In this document: in pieces, positions 10,424 through 23,900 of the stretch
Layout: every line of letters begins with the position of its first letter
Position numbering within the stretch: position 1 is the stretch's first letter
Source: Lamellibrachia columna
Taxonomy: Eukaryota > Annelida > Polychaeta > Sabellida > Siboglinidae
Direction of reading: 5' to 3'
DNA length: 64,000 bases
Assembly (NCBI GenBank): GCA_963662155.1
Contig: OY759273.1
Coordinates: forward strand, 24,065,036 to 24,129,035
Program-made: the position numbers and the translations under genes
The notes under the pieces: model-generated
The model's input: the letters and a program-made list of their open reading frames with translations, nothing else
Told to the model about the DNA's origin: nothing
The model's database searches: none

Positions 10424-11013
10424 CAGATACGTAGTCAATCAATGTTGTCATGGCAGTTGACATCGATGCTAACAACATTATGTTGTTTTTAAGGACATCG
10501 TAAGACTCGGTTGTTTTCTAAAATACTTTGTACGGCCAAATGAGTTAAGACTGTTGGAATGGCGCCTGATAAATGTTACGATTTGAATCATCCGGTTTAT
10601 AATAATTTTCTCAATACGCTTACAAAAAATACACATTAGCGTTCTATTGTCAACATGTGGCTTCAACATCGGCAAACGCAGACACCCCGTCATATGTATT
10701 TAATTTAGTTCGCCCGTATTTATGGATGCATGAATAATTATGTGATGTATGACATACGCCTTACGCTTATGGAGGTACTCATCAGTTAAACCATGTTTCA
10801 TTATGAAGTGTGTAATTATAATGTTGTTTTTATTCTGTTTCTTTTGGTTTTCTTCGTCGCATGTCTTTTTGTGTGCGCTGTAGTTGACACAAGCCAATAT
10901 CACGCATCCACTTCGGCAGATATCACCAAACTGGTTATGTTTATTTTATTTATATTTTATTTATTAATTTATTTGACCCCCAAGTAATAGTTATGTATAT
11001 ACCTAACAAGACA
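10424..11013. other. Non-coding stretch without recognised features
   Basis: AT-rich sequence between the broken LINE and the A-box array. It has only short frames. Confidence 0.5.
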
Positions 11014-12142
11014 TATTAGCTCAGCTGGTAGATCAGCGGTATGGTAGCTCAGCTAGCAGATCACTGGTATTGTAGCTCAGCTGGTAGATCAGTGGTATGG
11101 TAGCTCAGTGGTATGGTAGCTCAGCTGGTAGATCAGTGATATGGTAGCTCAGCTGGTAGATCAGCGGTATGGTAGCTCAGCTCGTAGATCAGTGGTATGG
11201 TAGCTCAGCTGGTAGATAAGTGGCATGGTAGTTCAGCTGGTAGATCAGTGGTATGGTAGCTCAGCTGGTAGATCAGTGGTATGGTAGCTCAGTGGTATGG
11301 TAGCTCAGCTGGTAGATCAGTGGTATGGTAGCTCAGCTGGTAGATCAGCGGTATGGTAGCTCAGCTCGTAGATCAGTGGTATGGTAGCTCAGCTGGTAGA
11401 TAAGTGGCATGGTAGTTCAGCTGGTAGATCAGTGGTATGGTAGCTCAGCTCGTAGATCAGTGGTATGGTAACTCAGCTGGTAGATAAGTGGCATGGTAGT
11501 TCAGCTGGTAGATCAGTGGTATGGTAGCTCAGCTGGTAGATCAGTGGTATGGTAGCTCAGTGGTATGGTAGCTCAGCTGGTAGATCAGTGATATGGTAGC
11601 TCAGCTGGTAGATCAGCGGTATGGTAGCTCAGCTCGTAGATCAGTGGTATGGTAGCTCAGCTGGTAGATCAGTGGCATGGTAGCTCAGCTGGTAGATCAG
11701 TGGTATGGTAGCTCAGCTGGTAGATCAATGGTATGGTAGCTCAGCTGGTAGATCAGCGGTATGGTAGCTCAGCTCGTAGATCAGTGGTATGGTAGCTCAG
11801 CTCGTAGAACAGTGGTATGGTAGCTCAGTGGTATGGTAGTTCAGCTGGTAGATCAGTGGTATGGTAGCTCAGCTGGTAGATCAGTGGTATGGTAGCTCAG
11901 TGGTATGGTAGCTAAGTGGTATGGTAGCTCAGCTGGTAGATTAGTGGTATGGTAGCTCAGCTGGTAGATCAGCGGTATGGTAGTTCAGCTCGTAGATCAG
12001 TGGTATGGTAGCTCAGCTCGTAGATCAGTGGTATGGTAGCTCAGCTGGTAGATGGTATGGTAGCTCAGCTGGTAGATCAGCGGTATGGTAGTTCAGCTGG
12101 TAGATCAGTGGTATGGTAGCTCAGCTGGTAGATCAGTGGTAG
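11014..12142 (+). repeat. 28-bp minisatellite made of tRNA A-box-like units
   Basis: About 40 imperfect units built around TAGCTCAGCTGGTAGATCAG plus GGTATGG, with interspersed short 15-base units (ATGGTAGCTCAGTGG). Each full unit contains TAGCTCAGCTGG, an exact match to the Pol III internal A-box consensus TRGCNNAGYNGG. No unit has a B-box or can fold into a full tRNA. Variants (CTGG/CTCG, GATCAG/GATAAG, GTAT/GCAT) recur in the same order, indicating higher-order blocks. Confidence 0.95.
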
Positions 12143-13883
12143 ATTATATGTTGAGTGTCCGAGATCAGGTGTTGAAGGAGAGCGGAATAAAATATTACGG
12201 TGAATGAGTTGCAGGCGCCAGGTCTTGTTATATTATATTAGGATCTGCAGCTAAATAAAGAACAAAGAAAAGGAGACATTCAAACTAGACCGTATGAAAG
12301 ACGTGGTATGCTACATACGCACCTTAAGACACATTTGCGGTAAATCGCAGATTAAAAATGTGTACTTCCTAACTGTGGCCGATGAAAACAAAAGTATCAG
12401 TGCTGGGTAATTTATTGCATTTTTTTCTTTAAAATTAGACTGCAAACTAATAGTCATTAATGATTTATTAAGTTTCTGTGTTATTAAAACTATTTCCGAT
12501 TTGAATGTGTTTTCCCATTATATCTAGTACATTGCAGCTGTCAATGTCAATGAATTGCTGTGAAATCCTGTTTTGACATGTACATAAATTAACATAAAAA
12601 GACATTATGGTACGTGTAGCAAAATGCTAATGTCTAATCAACTATTTCATTTATATTTACAAAAAATTGCTATCAAATGCGATCATTAAATATTTTATTT
12701 GCTAAAAAAAAAAATTTTGCGCACATGTTTTGTTTGCATCTGAGCAATTTGTTTAGCAGATTTTCTCATACAAAAATGTGTACCCAAATATATTGTCAAA
12801 ACAGGGGCCAATCTGTTACAGTAACTAGGGTGGCTTTTATATGTCATGTAATGTACTATATTACATTGACCACAACTTTCCTGAAAAGATACCTGGGGAA
12901 GCAGGCATCTGACACATTTTCTCAAAAACATTTTGTATAAAACAACAACACGTCAAATTCTCTGATATCCAACTTCTGGCTTTATTAGTTATTCCAACTG
13001 AAGTCACGTCACATGAACGTGGTCACTGTTGTGTGGACATATAGACACTAAGCACAACGGCTTAGAAACCACACGTGCTTGGAATACAATAAAAAGTCCT
13101 ATTTACATAGACATACAAGGTAGGTCTGTATGCAACAATTGTACAGAATTATCATCAGGTGCAGAGGGCAAATAAGTTCTTCGGTGTTGTAAATAAATAC
13201 ACATGCCCGTCCTCGGGGGGGTTGGGTGTTCAAACAAACACGTCTTGAGAATTTGTTTTAACTATAAAAAAATTCAGAAATCACCACAACAATCCCTGGC
13301 TGATTGTGTACGCCCGAACCCCCCTTTTAAAACCCTGAGGACCGGCCTAGAGTACACAATACCTGTGGATAATACACATCATCAGAGCATCCAATCATGA
13401 AAACATGACCCTGCTTCACAGTGAAATAAACTGCTTAAAACATCCTCCATTTCTTCAATAAAAAACATGACATTCTCGTTGACTAACAGGGAGCCACGGA
13501 GTATGTATTACAATGGGATGTCTTTCCCTTTCCTCTGCTCTCCCTGTCTCTAAGGGAGACCCGCTTCACTATTTTCATTCCATCGCAGTCTGTTGTGTAA
13601 TATCAAAGCATCACATTTCCACAACGATAGTTGTAATATAATCTTTAGAGATTAACGTCACATTGTTGAATATACATTCGTTCCTGTGCAACATATGCAC
13701 GTGCACCCATATATCTATATACTCCTAGACGCTGCACACGCAGACTGATTATGCATATAGCGCCACGCACAGCAGACCACTGCCTTAAGTAGACTGCTGC
13801 GGTCTGCTTAAAGTTTTGATCTGTGGTTGCGTGAATACTACAGTACATTTTAGTTTACCATTCTAATTGTTAGTATACATAGT
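12143..13883. other. Non-coding AT-rich stretch
   Basis: No convincing gene. Poly-A/T runs are frequent. A minus-strand AATAAA (plus TTTATT) near 12979 could be a distal poly(A) signal of the GRAM gene, but no transcript evidence can be read from sequence. Confidence 0.4.
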
Positions 13884-14043
13884 ATAACCATAAACAGAAT
13901 AATCTGTGTCATTATATAACCATAAACAGAATAATCTGTGTCATTATATAACCATAAACAGAATAATCTGTGTCATTATATAACCATAAACAGAATAATC
14001 TGTGTCATTATATAACCATAAACAGAATAATCTGTGTCATTAT
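13884..14043. repeat. 32-bp tandem repeat, five copies
   Basis: The unit starts ATAACCATAAACAGAATAAT and ends CTGTGTCATTAT. The five copies are nearly identical, consistent with recent expansion. Confidence 0.95.
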
Positions 14044-16488
14044 TTGCCATTTGCAGCGTTTATGCATAATCAGCATCATGTGTATGCAGCATCTAGACTT
14101 ATATACATATCTTTTGGCCATTGTTATTATTACATATAGAGACTTTATGTTACTTCACCATGAAGTGTTGTCTATATACTTTTTCTGTGTAAACGTGTCT
14201 ATTGTCCAACAAAATACTAGCACCTTGGCATCGTGCAAGTTCCATATATATATATACACACTTATAATGACTATATACAAATCAGCACAAATCTATAACT
14301 CAGCGTTATGGCATAATTATCAATATCTGGGGTCAGTGAACAAGTTCCATTAAACAAACATATCATGAAATGTAATATCTTGCAGCTATGCATCAAACTA
14401 CATCACAGACTAAGAATTCCTTCTCCACTGAATCAGTCGACCAATACAAATGGTGCTGGTGCACACGGGGCTTGTCAGGCATCAACAAAGAAGACATCTA
14501 AAAACAACTATGTGGAATATTCATTGAAGTAGCAATAGGTATGAATCATAAGGAATGTTAGCAATGCAAGGAATGCCTTCGCAGTTGATATGAAACTTAT
14601 CAAGTGGGATTGAGAAAGTTGAATAAATAAATGAACAAGACTCCCCAGCTGGACCAAGTCAAGTAGGGGGTAGGGAGACCTTGCTAGAGCTTCTTTGAAC
14701 TTTTTATATTCGTCTATGAAGAAAGCCATTTTAGTTGCAACCACGGGAGAAAAATTTTCTGTTTTTTGTTAAATAACATTGAGGGCTGAAAATTACAGCA
14801 ATTAGTCAACTAAAAAAGTGCATCATAAAATGGCAAATTATAAGTTGCCTTAAACCACAGAGCAAAGTGTCAAGGATCCAAACAGTGCAGAGATTTTAAT
14901 GTGACCGCATCTTAAAAACTCACTGTGTAGAAGAGCGTATCTTGATACAAAGTCAACACGGAATACTGATGTGGTGCATTTTCAAAATCCAAGTGAACCG
15001 GTGTTGATCATAGTAAAATCAATGCTTACGAAATACTTTTGTACAAGACCAATCGGCTTAATGCCACTGAATCTAAATTGTGATAACAAGTGCTATAAAA
15101 CTTCTGTAACACAATCCACAATAAATATACACTGCACTGAGGCAGTCCACTACGAGTCTGGACAATCCAGGGCTGGCTAAAGACACACAGACTGATCATC
15201 ATTATTGTACAGCCCATCCAAACATGAATAACGAACCGCAGTTGTCAAATATAACTTGACTGTTATTTGCTTATGAATATCGACCGTGCTGTTCGACCTG
15301 CAATGTCAACACAATATTCAATTCGAAACATTCGAGTTATACAGATAACAGTCCAATTATTTGAATAATTTTGGTATGTTAAAATACATTTGGGTGGCCA
15401 TATGCACCAACTAAGATGCAAGGAGGAAAAGTAGGTAAGTAAAACACGTTTGGGCAGCCAAGATGTTAAAGTAGATATGTTTACACTATACAACATGAAC
15501 GGCTCCATGCAGATTCATGATAGCTGACCTTCCAAGAGGAGATGCCATCACCTGATGACATCACATGATGATGCAACACAATTTTATGGGAAAAATGATC
15601 AGACGTAGTATGTTAAATTCGTGCGTCACTGAACGAACTTGGTTGACGTCCGACACACGAGGCACGTGTGTCCCCACAGAGTCTCACACATTGGAATGTT
15701 CTTTGGCAATGAAAACAACCGCCATAAAATCACATGTTGCCAGGCCATGGTAGTCGCTGCTATGACGCAATTTCTTTCACGTCTGACAATGACGATTGTG
15801 ATGATGACGATGATGATGGTGACGGATCACACGTTGTACATTTGATGTTGTTCGTCTGCTGAAGGCCGTTCAGTGACGAATGAATCTGTCGGAGAAGCAA
15901 AAGCACAGTTGAGACAGACGCATGTCCACATTTCTCATGATCCATGCACGGTAGGACTCTACAAAGCCAGTTAAGTTAGTCAGCAAAAAAAAATTTTCTA
16001 AACATAAAATTAAAAAAATAAATCATTTAAATTATTTGTTTGTATCAAGCACCTTTTCATAACATACGTTATCAATAAATAACCCATCATGGTAAATTCT
16101 CACAGTACAAAATCATTTGCAATAAAAGCTTAAAAGCCTGCATCCTTGGAAACATAAGCCAAGAGGCGCACCAAAAAATGAGGGTTAAGCAATCCGAAAT
16201 GGTTAAAAAGTCTTCAGGTGATGACAAAACTGTATTGTTTCCTGATGACCTAACACTAGCAGAGAGTGAATTCCCAAGAGATGGTGCAGCGACTGAGAAA
16301 GTCCTGGTTCCAATGTTAGTTTCAACTCTAGGAACAAAAAGTGGATGAGACATAGACGATCGAAGCTGTCTGGACTTTCTAGCAGGAGTGAACAGTGAAT
16401 ATAAATATACAAAACAATTAGGGTGACTTTTATGTGATTGCAGTAACTAATGCAGCGTTGAAATGCGCTTGTATTTACTGTGAATACA
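14044..16488. other. Non-coding stretch downstream of the GRAM gene
   Basis: Low in recognisable repeats and with only short frames. It might be extended 3' UTR or intergenic DNA. Confidence 0.4.
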
Positions 16489-16632
16489 AGTTCATGGCAT
16501 GTAAATAGAGTTCACGACCTCCGGTCAACTTGTAATTACGAGTCGCCAACTGGGGCTGCTTTTTAACTTTTCGAGTTCTCCCCTGGTAACGAGTTCACCG
16601 AGGTCGTGAACTCTATTTACATGTCGTGAACT
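16489..16632. mobile_element. Short MITE-like inverted-repeat element
   Basis: The sequence at 16499-16521 (CATGTAAATAGAGTTCACGA...) is exactly repeated in reverse complement at 16600-16622. The match extends with few mismatches to arms of about 31 bases. The loop of about 78 bases has no coding frame. Superfamily unknown. Confidence 0.6.
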
Positions 16633-16869
16633 GGTAAACACAAGCACATTGGCAGGCAACATAACAGTGTACATTGTAGCAATACGTACATTGTTGAGTG
16701 TATGGACGTTGGCTTGGAGCACCGAGTGAAGCTTGGCGACCGTGGCTGCGTGTTGCTGTTGACTGAGGTGATACATGCCATTGTGGAGGCCACACGAGCT
16801 GAAAACACGCAACCAATTACCTCAACCGTCACATGTGAACAACAGTACGCTACCACTTTAACAAGATTG

Positions 16870-17400
16870 CTATCCCAAACAACAAGTTCCAGATGGCAAG
16901 TGGACAAGGAAGCTATTAGCTTATCGAGAGTCCAACAATTTTCTCATCTATGTGTAGCCCATCCTTATCAAATATCTGTCAATTCTATTTTTAAACATAT
17001 TCACACTACTAGCATTAACACAATCATTTGGCAGTTTGTTCCATTCATTTATCACCCTCTGTGAGAAAGAGTACTTTCTCATGTCCAACCTACACTGCTC
17101 CTTAACTAATGCTGCTTTGTGTCCTCTGGTTCTACTGCGTTCTTTAAGTTTGAAGAACATATTCCTATCAACAACCTCATAACCATTCACTATTTTAAAC
17201 ACTTCTATTTGGTCTCCTCTTAGTCTCCTGGTCTCTAGCGTTGTCAAACCACATTGTAATAAGCGGCTTTCATAACTAAGGTCTCTCAATTCTGGAATCA
17301 TTTAAGTTGCTCTTCGTTGTATTCTTTCTAGCCTGTCTATGTCCTTCTTACAACACGGCCTCCATGCTTGAATACAATATTCCAAATGTGAAAAGGTGGT
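16870..17400 (-). mobile_element. CR1-like LINE 3' end with ORF remnant, copy 1
   Basis: The minus-strand frame from about 17398 to 16948 encodes the C-terminal region of a CR1/L2-like polymerase. It contains MIPELRDLSYESRL, GLTTLETRRLRGDQIEVFKI, SQRVINEWNKLP and FKNRIDRYL. The 3' terminus reads TTTGGGATAGCAATCTTGTT. The copy is 5'-truncated. It is shared with 29737-30269 (plus), 20200-20645 (degraded) and the fragments near 2.7-3.2 kb. Confidence 0.85.
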
Positions 17401-17439
17401 CAGATTGATTCAATCATGTTCTCCTGCAAAGTATTTCGC

Positions 17440-17630
17440 AGAATTAACTGAGCCATGTCACGGAGGCTTCCGCCGTGACTCGTACGGTTAGAAGATGGGA
17501 GTCCACAGCAGGTTACATATTTACCCCGTGTGTGGGGTATCTTATTTAGCCATTTAGACACCAGAGACAGGAACCAACAGCTTTTAGTTTCTCTTCCGAA
17601 AGACACAGGCCTCTCGATTTAAAGTCCGGC
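17440..17630 (-). mobile_element. SINE-like element, copy B
   Basis: Shares GAGTCCACAGCAGGTTAC, ATTTACCCC, TAGACACCAGA and CTCTTCCGAAAGACACAGG with copy D (55800-56060), and parts with copy A (8268-8461). It lies just past the GRAM gene stop codon and may lie in its 3' UTR. Confidence 0.6.
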
Positions 17631-17632
17631 AT

Positions 17633-17638
17633 TTTAAT
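17633..17638 (-). promoter_or_regulatory. Possible ATTAAA poly(A) signal for the GRAM gene
   Basis: ATTAAA on the minus strand about 150 bases after the stop codon. It is the nearest acceptable poly(A) hexamer variant. Confidence 0.3.
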
Positions 17639-17787
17639 CAGCGAGATACCACTCCCCATTACGGCTGCTTGAGTATAATCACATAAAACATTTATGACTT
17701 TGAAAGGCATTTTGCCAAAATATATTGAGATATTTTTCAGGCAATTGTGTTGATGAAATAAACACTGGCTCAAATTGATTCATTCGT

Positions 17788-17941
17788 TCAGCATCGCTCC
17801 AGTAATAGTGCTTTAAACACATACTTCTGTGTGAGATGTTGCGTTGAAGGCTCGATCCAGTCGAGGCTGCCTTCGATGCGAGCCTGTAGAATTACAATCT
17901 TGTAGGATAACATGGCCGCACACATGAGCAGGAAGAGGAAG
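17788..17941 (-). CDS. GRAMD2: GRAM gene exon 12: end of transmembrane helix and C-terminus
   Basis: Acceptor TTGTGTTTCAG at 17942. Codes for residues 311-360, beginning FLFLLMCAAMLSYKIVIL and ending LLLERC, then TGA at 17788-17790. The first base completes the Leu codon split with exon 11. Confidence 0.88.
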
Positions 17942-20900
17942 CTGAAACACAACAAAGCAAAAGTAAAACACCTGACTTGTTAAAGGAAGGAATTCAATAA
18001 TATTTTAAAAGCATCTTCTGATATAACCCATGACATTATAATAATAATGAAATACAATATTTATATAGTGCCATAATCACCTACAATAGTCTAAAAATGA
18101 ATATATATGAAACCACAATAATACAACTAAAAGTATACGGAATTAAATAACTAAAATAATAAATTAAATCAAGGGTAATACAGGAGTACACAACTAAAAG
18201 TAGACATTGAATTAAATAGTTAATATAATAAATACAATTAAATTAAATTAAGGACAGTACAACAATAAAATATACATGGAATTAAATAATAAAAATAATA
18301 AATTAAAGGCAATACAACTAAAATTATACATTAAATAGTTAAAATAATCGAGAAAAAAAATTTTACGTTTGAAATTTCGACTGCACTATCTGCGATTTTC
18401 TTTTGAGCAATTTCTTTCATGGCCACCAGATATGGTAAACCTCCACTGCACGACGGCGTCCTGCTTGATGCACTGCCACCTAGTGGTCTAGCAGGCGAAC
18501 TACCATCCTAATGAAGATCGCAGAATTGTAAAATTTGTACATTATACAATTGTATTTGTACAACTATATTTGTACAAATTAGCAGCCATTCCCCATTAAC
18601 AGGCCACTTTTTGAAACGGATACACATTTTCTATGACAGAAAGTTGTTTTGTTAAATACAGTCATTTGGTTGGTACCTAACAGAGACGATGTACCGCCAG
18701 AGGGGGAGAAAGATGGTGCACAAAAAATGCAGACTGACTGTTAACTTTGTAAACAGCACAATTTGTTTACACACAAAAATGTAAACAAGAAGACATAAGC
18801 GATTTCTAAATATTCAGGGTTTACTAAATTGTTGTAATTTTTATGACTGAAGGCATGAATCATCAAATTTTCTAAAGAGGGTGCTGCCTGTATATATTCT
18901 GCCGTTTTAATAAACACTATTAATTATTATTCAATAAAATAGAATATACTTACAGAATTGTACAAACTGCAAGAAATAGTTTTGTCCTCGGCATGCTGCA
19001 AACAACAAAAGTCCGCATTAGAATATATTATTTTGTATCAACAATACATGAAAGTTCATCAACACAGGTCTATAATGAGTCAGGTTTTACATAGCATTTG
19101 CAATCAACAACAAAAAAACCTACAAATAACAAAACAACTGTAAAGTAACAATACTAAAGATATGTTACACATGAAAACATTTTACCTAATGAAAGCATAA
19201 TTATTACATTTTCAAAGTTTTTCCACAATTGTTTCATTAATCTCTCGGTTGTTTCGGACTCATTTCGTGACAAATTTAACCTAGTATCTGCTACAACATG
19301 CCTAACTAATCAATTACTTCTGACCAGATTAGGTAAAAATTCTGCCAAAAATGGCTAAATGGTCCAGCTCCATATAATGTAATACAGGCCATTCACAGTT
19401 TCGCAAGTCACACAATCTAACGATCAACATCAAGTTATACAATTATTTTAACAAAGGTATGACCGACTGCAAATATTATTAAAACTATTCGCGTACTACA
19501 GATCTGAACATAAACACACCTGATTTGTGACGAGCTAAATTAATTGAGGGGAGTTTGAAGTATTCTAGACATTCTTGCAACATTCATGAGTATCTTACAA
19601 ACACTTCTACCTCATCGATGCATACACCATGTTGCCCCTAAGCAACCCAGAAACTAACCTCTGAACTTCTGACACGAGCCGACCAACGAGCTGTTGAGGT
19701 TTACCACAGCAGAAGCCTGCAACAGAAAGACATTTAATTTTGAACCAAACTCAACTTTCAACTTACAAAATGACACATTTAGACTCCAGTCACATTCAGC
19801 GTCGTAGTGTCATATTAAAAGTCTCATTTGTGTCACATCCAGTCACATTTAGTGTCACATTTGGCATTAGTTTTGTGTACCAGGTTCACAGTCATGGTCT
19901 CGGCATATCATTTAGTGTCTCTCCTTGTCTCATTCATGTCTCATTTAATGCCTCATTCAGTGTCTCATTTAATGTCTCATTCAGTGTATCATAATTGAAG
20001 CTCCGTCATCTGCGAACATTTCAAAATCTATTGAAGTAGCAGCAATCACTTTTATTTCTATCTGAAGTGGCATACTACACAAAGCCAAAACCAGCAACAG
20101 TTACAAGCCTTTCCAGGTGGTCTCTCAACCATACGATTCCTTTGATTAAACTCTGCACTGCACACAACTGGTATGCCACAAATGTACATGCTGGTTACTG
20201 ACAAAACATTTTTACCACAGCCCCATCAACTTTCAACTTTCAACAAGACTGCCATCAACAACCGCATGCTGCAGGTGGCAAGAGGACATGAAAGTCATTG
20301 GCTTACCGAGAGTCCAACTTTGTTTCATCTATGTATTATCAAATATCTATCAATCTTATTTTCAAACATATTTACACTACTAGCATTAACGCAATCATTT
20401 GACAGGACTTTGGGTCCATCCATTTATCACCCTCTGTGAGAATGAGTACATCATCATGTCCAACCTACACTGTTCCTTAGTTAATGCTGCTTTGTGCCAT
20501 CTGGCTTCTCTAAAGTTTAAGTTTGAAGAACATAGTCCTATCAATATCCTTGCAACCATTCACTATTTTAAAAACTTTTATTTCGTCACCTCTTAGTCTC
20601 CTGTTCTCTAGCATTATCAAACCACATTCTTGTTGTCAAACCATATTAAAGAATACATGAGTGCTCACATTTCCACTTGGAATGCACCAGTGGCGGTACA
20701 GCTTCAATGCTGGTCTTTCTTGCTGGAGAAATGCCTATGATACTTGATGTCTCAAAGAATATATCACAGGTTGATTGATTGATATCGGTCGAGCCGAGCG
20801 AGTAGGTATCGGTGCTGTCCATACTCGTGTCTGGTGTAACCTTAATCACCGGCATCAACTGCACCTTCTGACTCCCCTCGTTGCTTGAATCAGCCAAACT

Positions 20901-23900
20901 GTAGTCCTGCAAACAAACACACGTCTTGTTTTACATAACGTCAAATTCTAGTTACACCTGGCATAGTCTGCCATCTGGTGGCATAGTCTGCCATCTGGTG
21001 GCATAGTCTGCCATCTGGTGGCATAGTCTGCCATCTGGTGGCAGTCTGCCATCTGGTGGCATAGTTTGCCATCTGGTGGCATAGTCTGCCATCTGGTGGC
21101 TACCAAAGCTTTTGCAACACTTCGATTCTTTCATTCCATTGTGTCCTCATGCGAGGTAGTTGGCAGAATAGAGACCCCCTGGAATAACCCGTGGAGCCCC
21201 CTGGTGCACAATATAACACTAATATAAAGGTGAAATCGTGTGATATTTTCGACGGAAGTGCAACACATAATTCAGGCAAATATTCTGCCGTGCGACGAAA
21301 CAATCGCATATCTATGCCAACGCATTCAGTTAGTCAAACGTCAGATCAGACGATTTTTGCAGTCCGATGCTAGCGTTATGATTTCTGATAAGTATCAGTA
21401 AGCATTATTACTCTTTCTAAAGACACAGGCAAAGTGGGGTAAACGACAACTTCACAAAAAATTTTATATGAGCCACCGGGTGACACAAGTCACCGGGTGA
21501 CACGAGTCACCTGGTGACACAAGTTATTTGTGCCCCAATTGGTCATGTGACCTTGTGTCGCATGACAATGCACAGCTTAATTATGTTCGCAAATGTTATA
21601 GTTCGACACTATGTCAGCTGACTAATCAAACAAACATCGCTCGTATAAACCGGCCTTCACAAATGTTTCAGAGTCCATAAAATATCAGCTTATAAAATAC
21701 ATGTCAGCAAGAAATGAGCTATGTCACCCAACAATGTTCCATGTTTACTTACTGGGTTTGTGTCGGACTCTCCAATGACAATGTCTATCGACTTCGGCTC
21801 TGGTTCCAGTTCGACCTACAGCAAACACAAACAGCTTTATCGAGACACTCAAGGGGCACTAGTGAGGCAATCTCGACAGATCATCTAACGAAAAACGTAA
21901 TATATTTCACCTTCAAAGGTGACAATCTAAATGCAATTTAAATGCCATACAATGATATGTGTCGTGAAACTGGCATATTTTATTTTATCGCCAAATTGTG
22001 TATTTTCTGAAATATAAAACCGTGAAAGCTTACTATAGTGACAGGTTACGCATATTATTTTTAAAACTACCGAGATGTCATAAATACTAATAAAGTCAGT
22101 ATTGTAATGTCCGTGAAACAGCCATTCAGTTGACCAGTGAAAACTGTTGACCATTCCCTTGAAACAGGAGTTTGAAAAACAAATTATTTTATAGATATGA
22201 TATTTTACTTACACGAGTTTGTGCCATTGATTTTGTGTGATATACGTAAGGTATAAATAAATAAAGTATTCTTCATTTGCTTTACGGGTCTCTCATTTCA
22301 TTTGGGAAATATATGCGAGAGTAGCTAGTTAAGTTTTAGGGACTATAACATAAACACACACAGATCAACCTCATAATTTCAGGCCCAAAACCCACTAGAA
22401 CGTGTAAGCTGAGGACCTGTATTTTGGTTGTCGCCAAATTCAACAGCTTTTTGCGACAAAAGAAAATGGACACTGACAAAGATATGGAAAATTGGACCAT
22501 GTCATTGACCTTGACCTTTGACCTGCTGCTTACCTCCACATAGGTCTTCTGCCACACGCTACACATCAGTTTGAAGGTCGAGTCTCGCGATAACAGCGAC
22601 CCAAACACGTACTACAATGAAACAGGAACAGATCTAAAACAACATGGCTTTAAACTCCCTCTGTGAACATTTTTGTTCGCCCGTTTTGTTTTAGGATCAG
22701 TTCACAAAAAAATCAACTTATCTCGTATCCACTATGACGTCACATTGACGTGCAAATGTGTTGTTTAGTTTTGATGAAATCATCGGACAAACCGTTAAAT
22801 TATTTTCGACTGGGCTTGTTAAAATGCACAGGAACAAATGCAAAAGAGGAGTGGCTAAATAGCCTCTGGATAACGTAGGTCGGATGTACTCAGAGTGGAG
22901 GGTGGAAGGAGAAGAGGAAGACTGAGATGGGAGGACTGCATCAAGAGAGATTTGGTGGGAGTGAGACAGCAGTGGAGAATGCGAGCTAGAGATGGGGGGA
23001 GTGGAGATAGGTGACGGAGACGGGTGGTGGAGACGGGTGGTGGAGACGGGTGGTGGAGACGGGTGGTGGAGACGGGTGGCGGAGATGGGTGGTGGAGACG
23101 GGTGGTTGACACGGGTGGTGGAGACGGGTGACGGAGACGGGTGGTGGAGACGGGTGGTTGACAAGGGTGGTGGAGACGGGTGGTTGACATGGGTGGTGGA
23201 GACGGGTGGTTGACACGGGTGGTGGCGATGGGTGGTTGACACGGGTGGTGGAGACGGGTGGTGGAGACGGGTGGTGGAGACGGGTGATGGAGGCGGGTGG
23301 TTGACACGGGTGGTGGAGACGGGTGGTTGACACGGGTGGTGGAGACAGGTAGTGGAGACGGGTGGTTGACATGGGTGGTGGAGACGGGTGGTTGACATGG
23401 GTGGTGGAGACGGGTGGTGGAGACGGCAGTGAAACAGTATCAGTGATGTTGGAAGGAGAATGGAAAATAAATCGAGGACCAGTATCGATGCCAGCCTCAT
23501 CCTGGACGTCAGAAAAAAAACAGTAGCACAACTGGAGTGTAATGCACGATGCCTGGACATAGTGGACAATCCCTGGACATAGTGGACGATCCATGGACAT
23601 AGTGGGACGATCCATGGACATAGTGGGACGATCCATGGACATAGTGGGACGATCCATGGACAAAGTGGACAATCCCTGGACATAGTGGACAATCCCTGGA
23701 TGTAGTGGACATAGTGGACGATCCCTGGACATAGTGGACAGGGAAACTGCAGGAAGAAAGGAAGTACCTTGTCTTGTGCGGTGACAACCCCGATGGCGTT
23801 GGGAATGATGAAAGCCGTTCGCTGCCGCATGATGTTGAGCACTTTGTTGACAGGGATCTGTATCTACAGGGACAAGACAGTCAGTTTGTGACAATGTGCT

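Noticed and set aside
11014..12142. Cluster of tRNA genes
   Set aside because: Units match only the A-box and D-arm. No anticodon arm, B-box or acceptor stem is present in any unit.
22718..23842. 374-codon minus-strand frame rich in Pro, His, Ser and Thr
   Set aside because: It is a read-through of the 15-bp and 21-bp minisatellites and overlaps real exon 6 of the GRAM gene. The period is a multiple of three, so open frames occur without selection.
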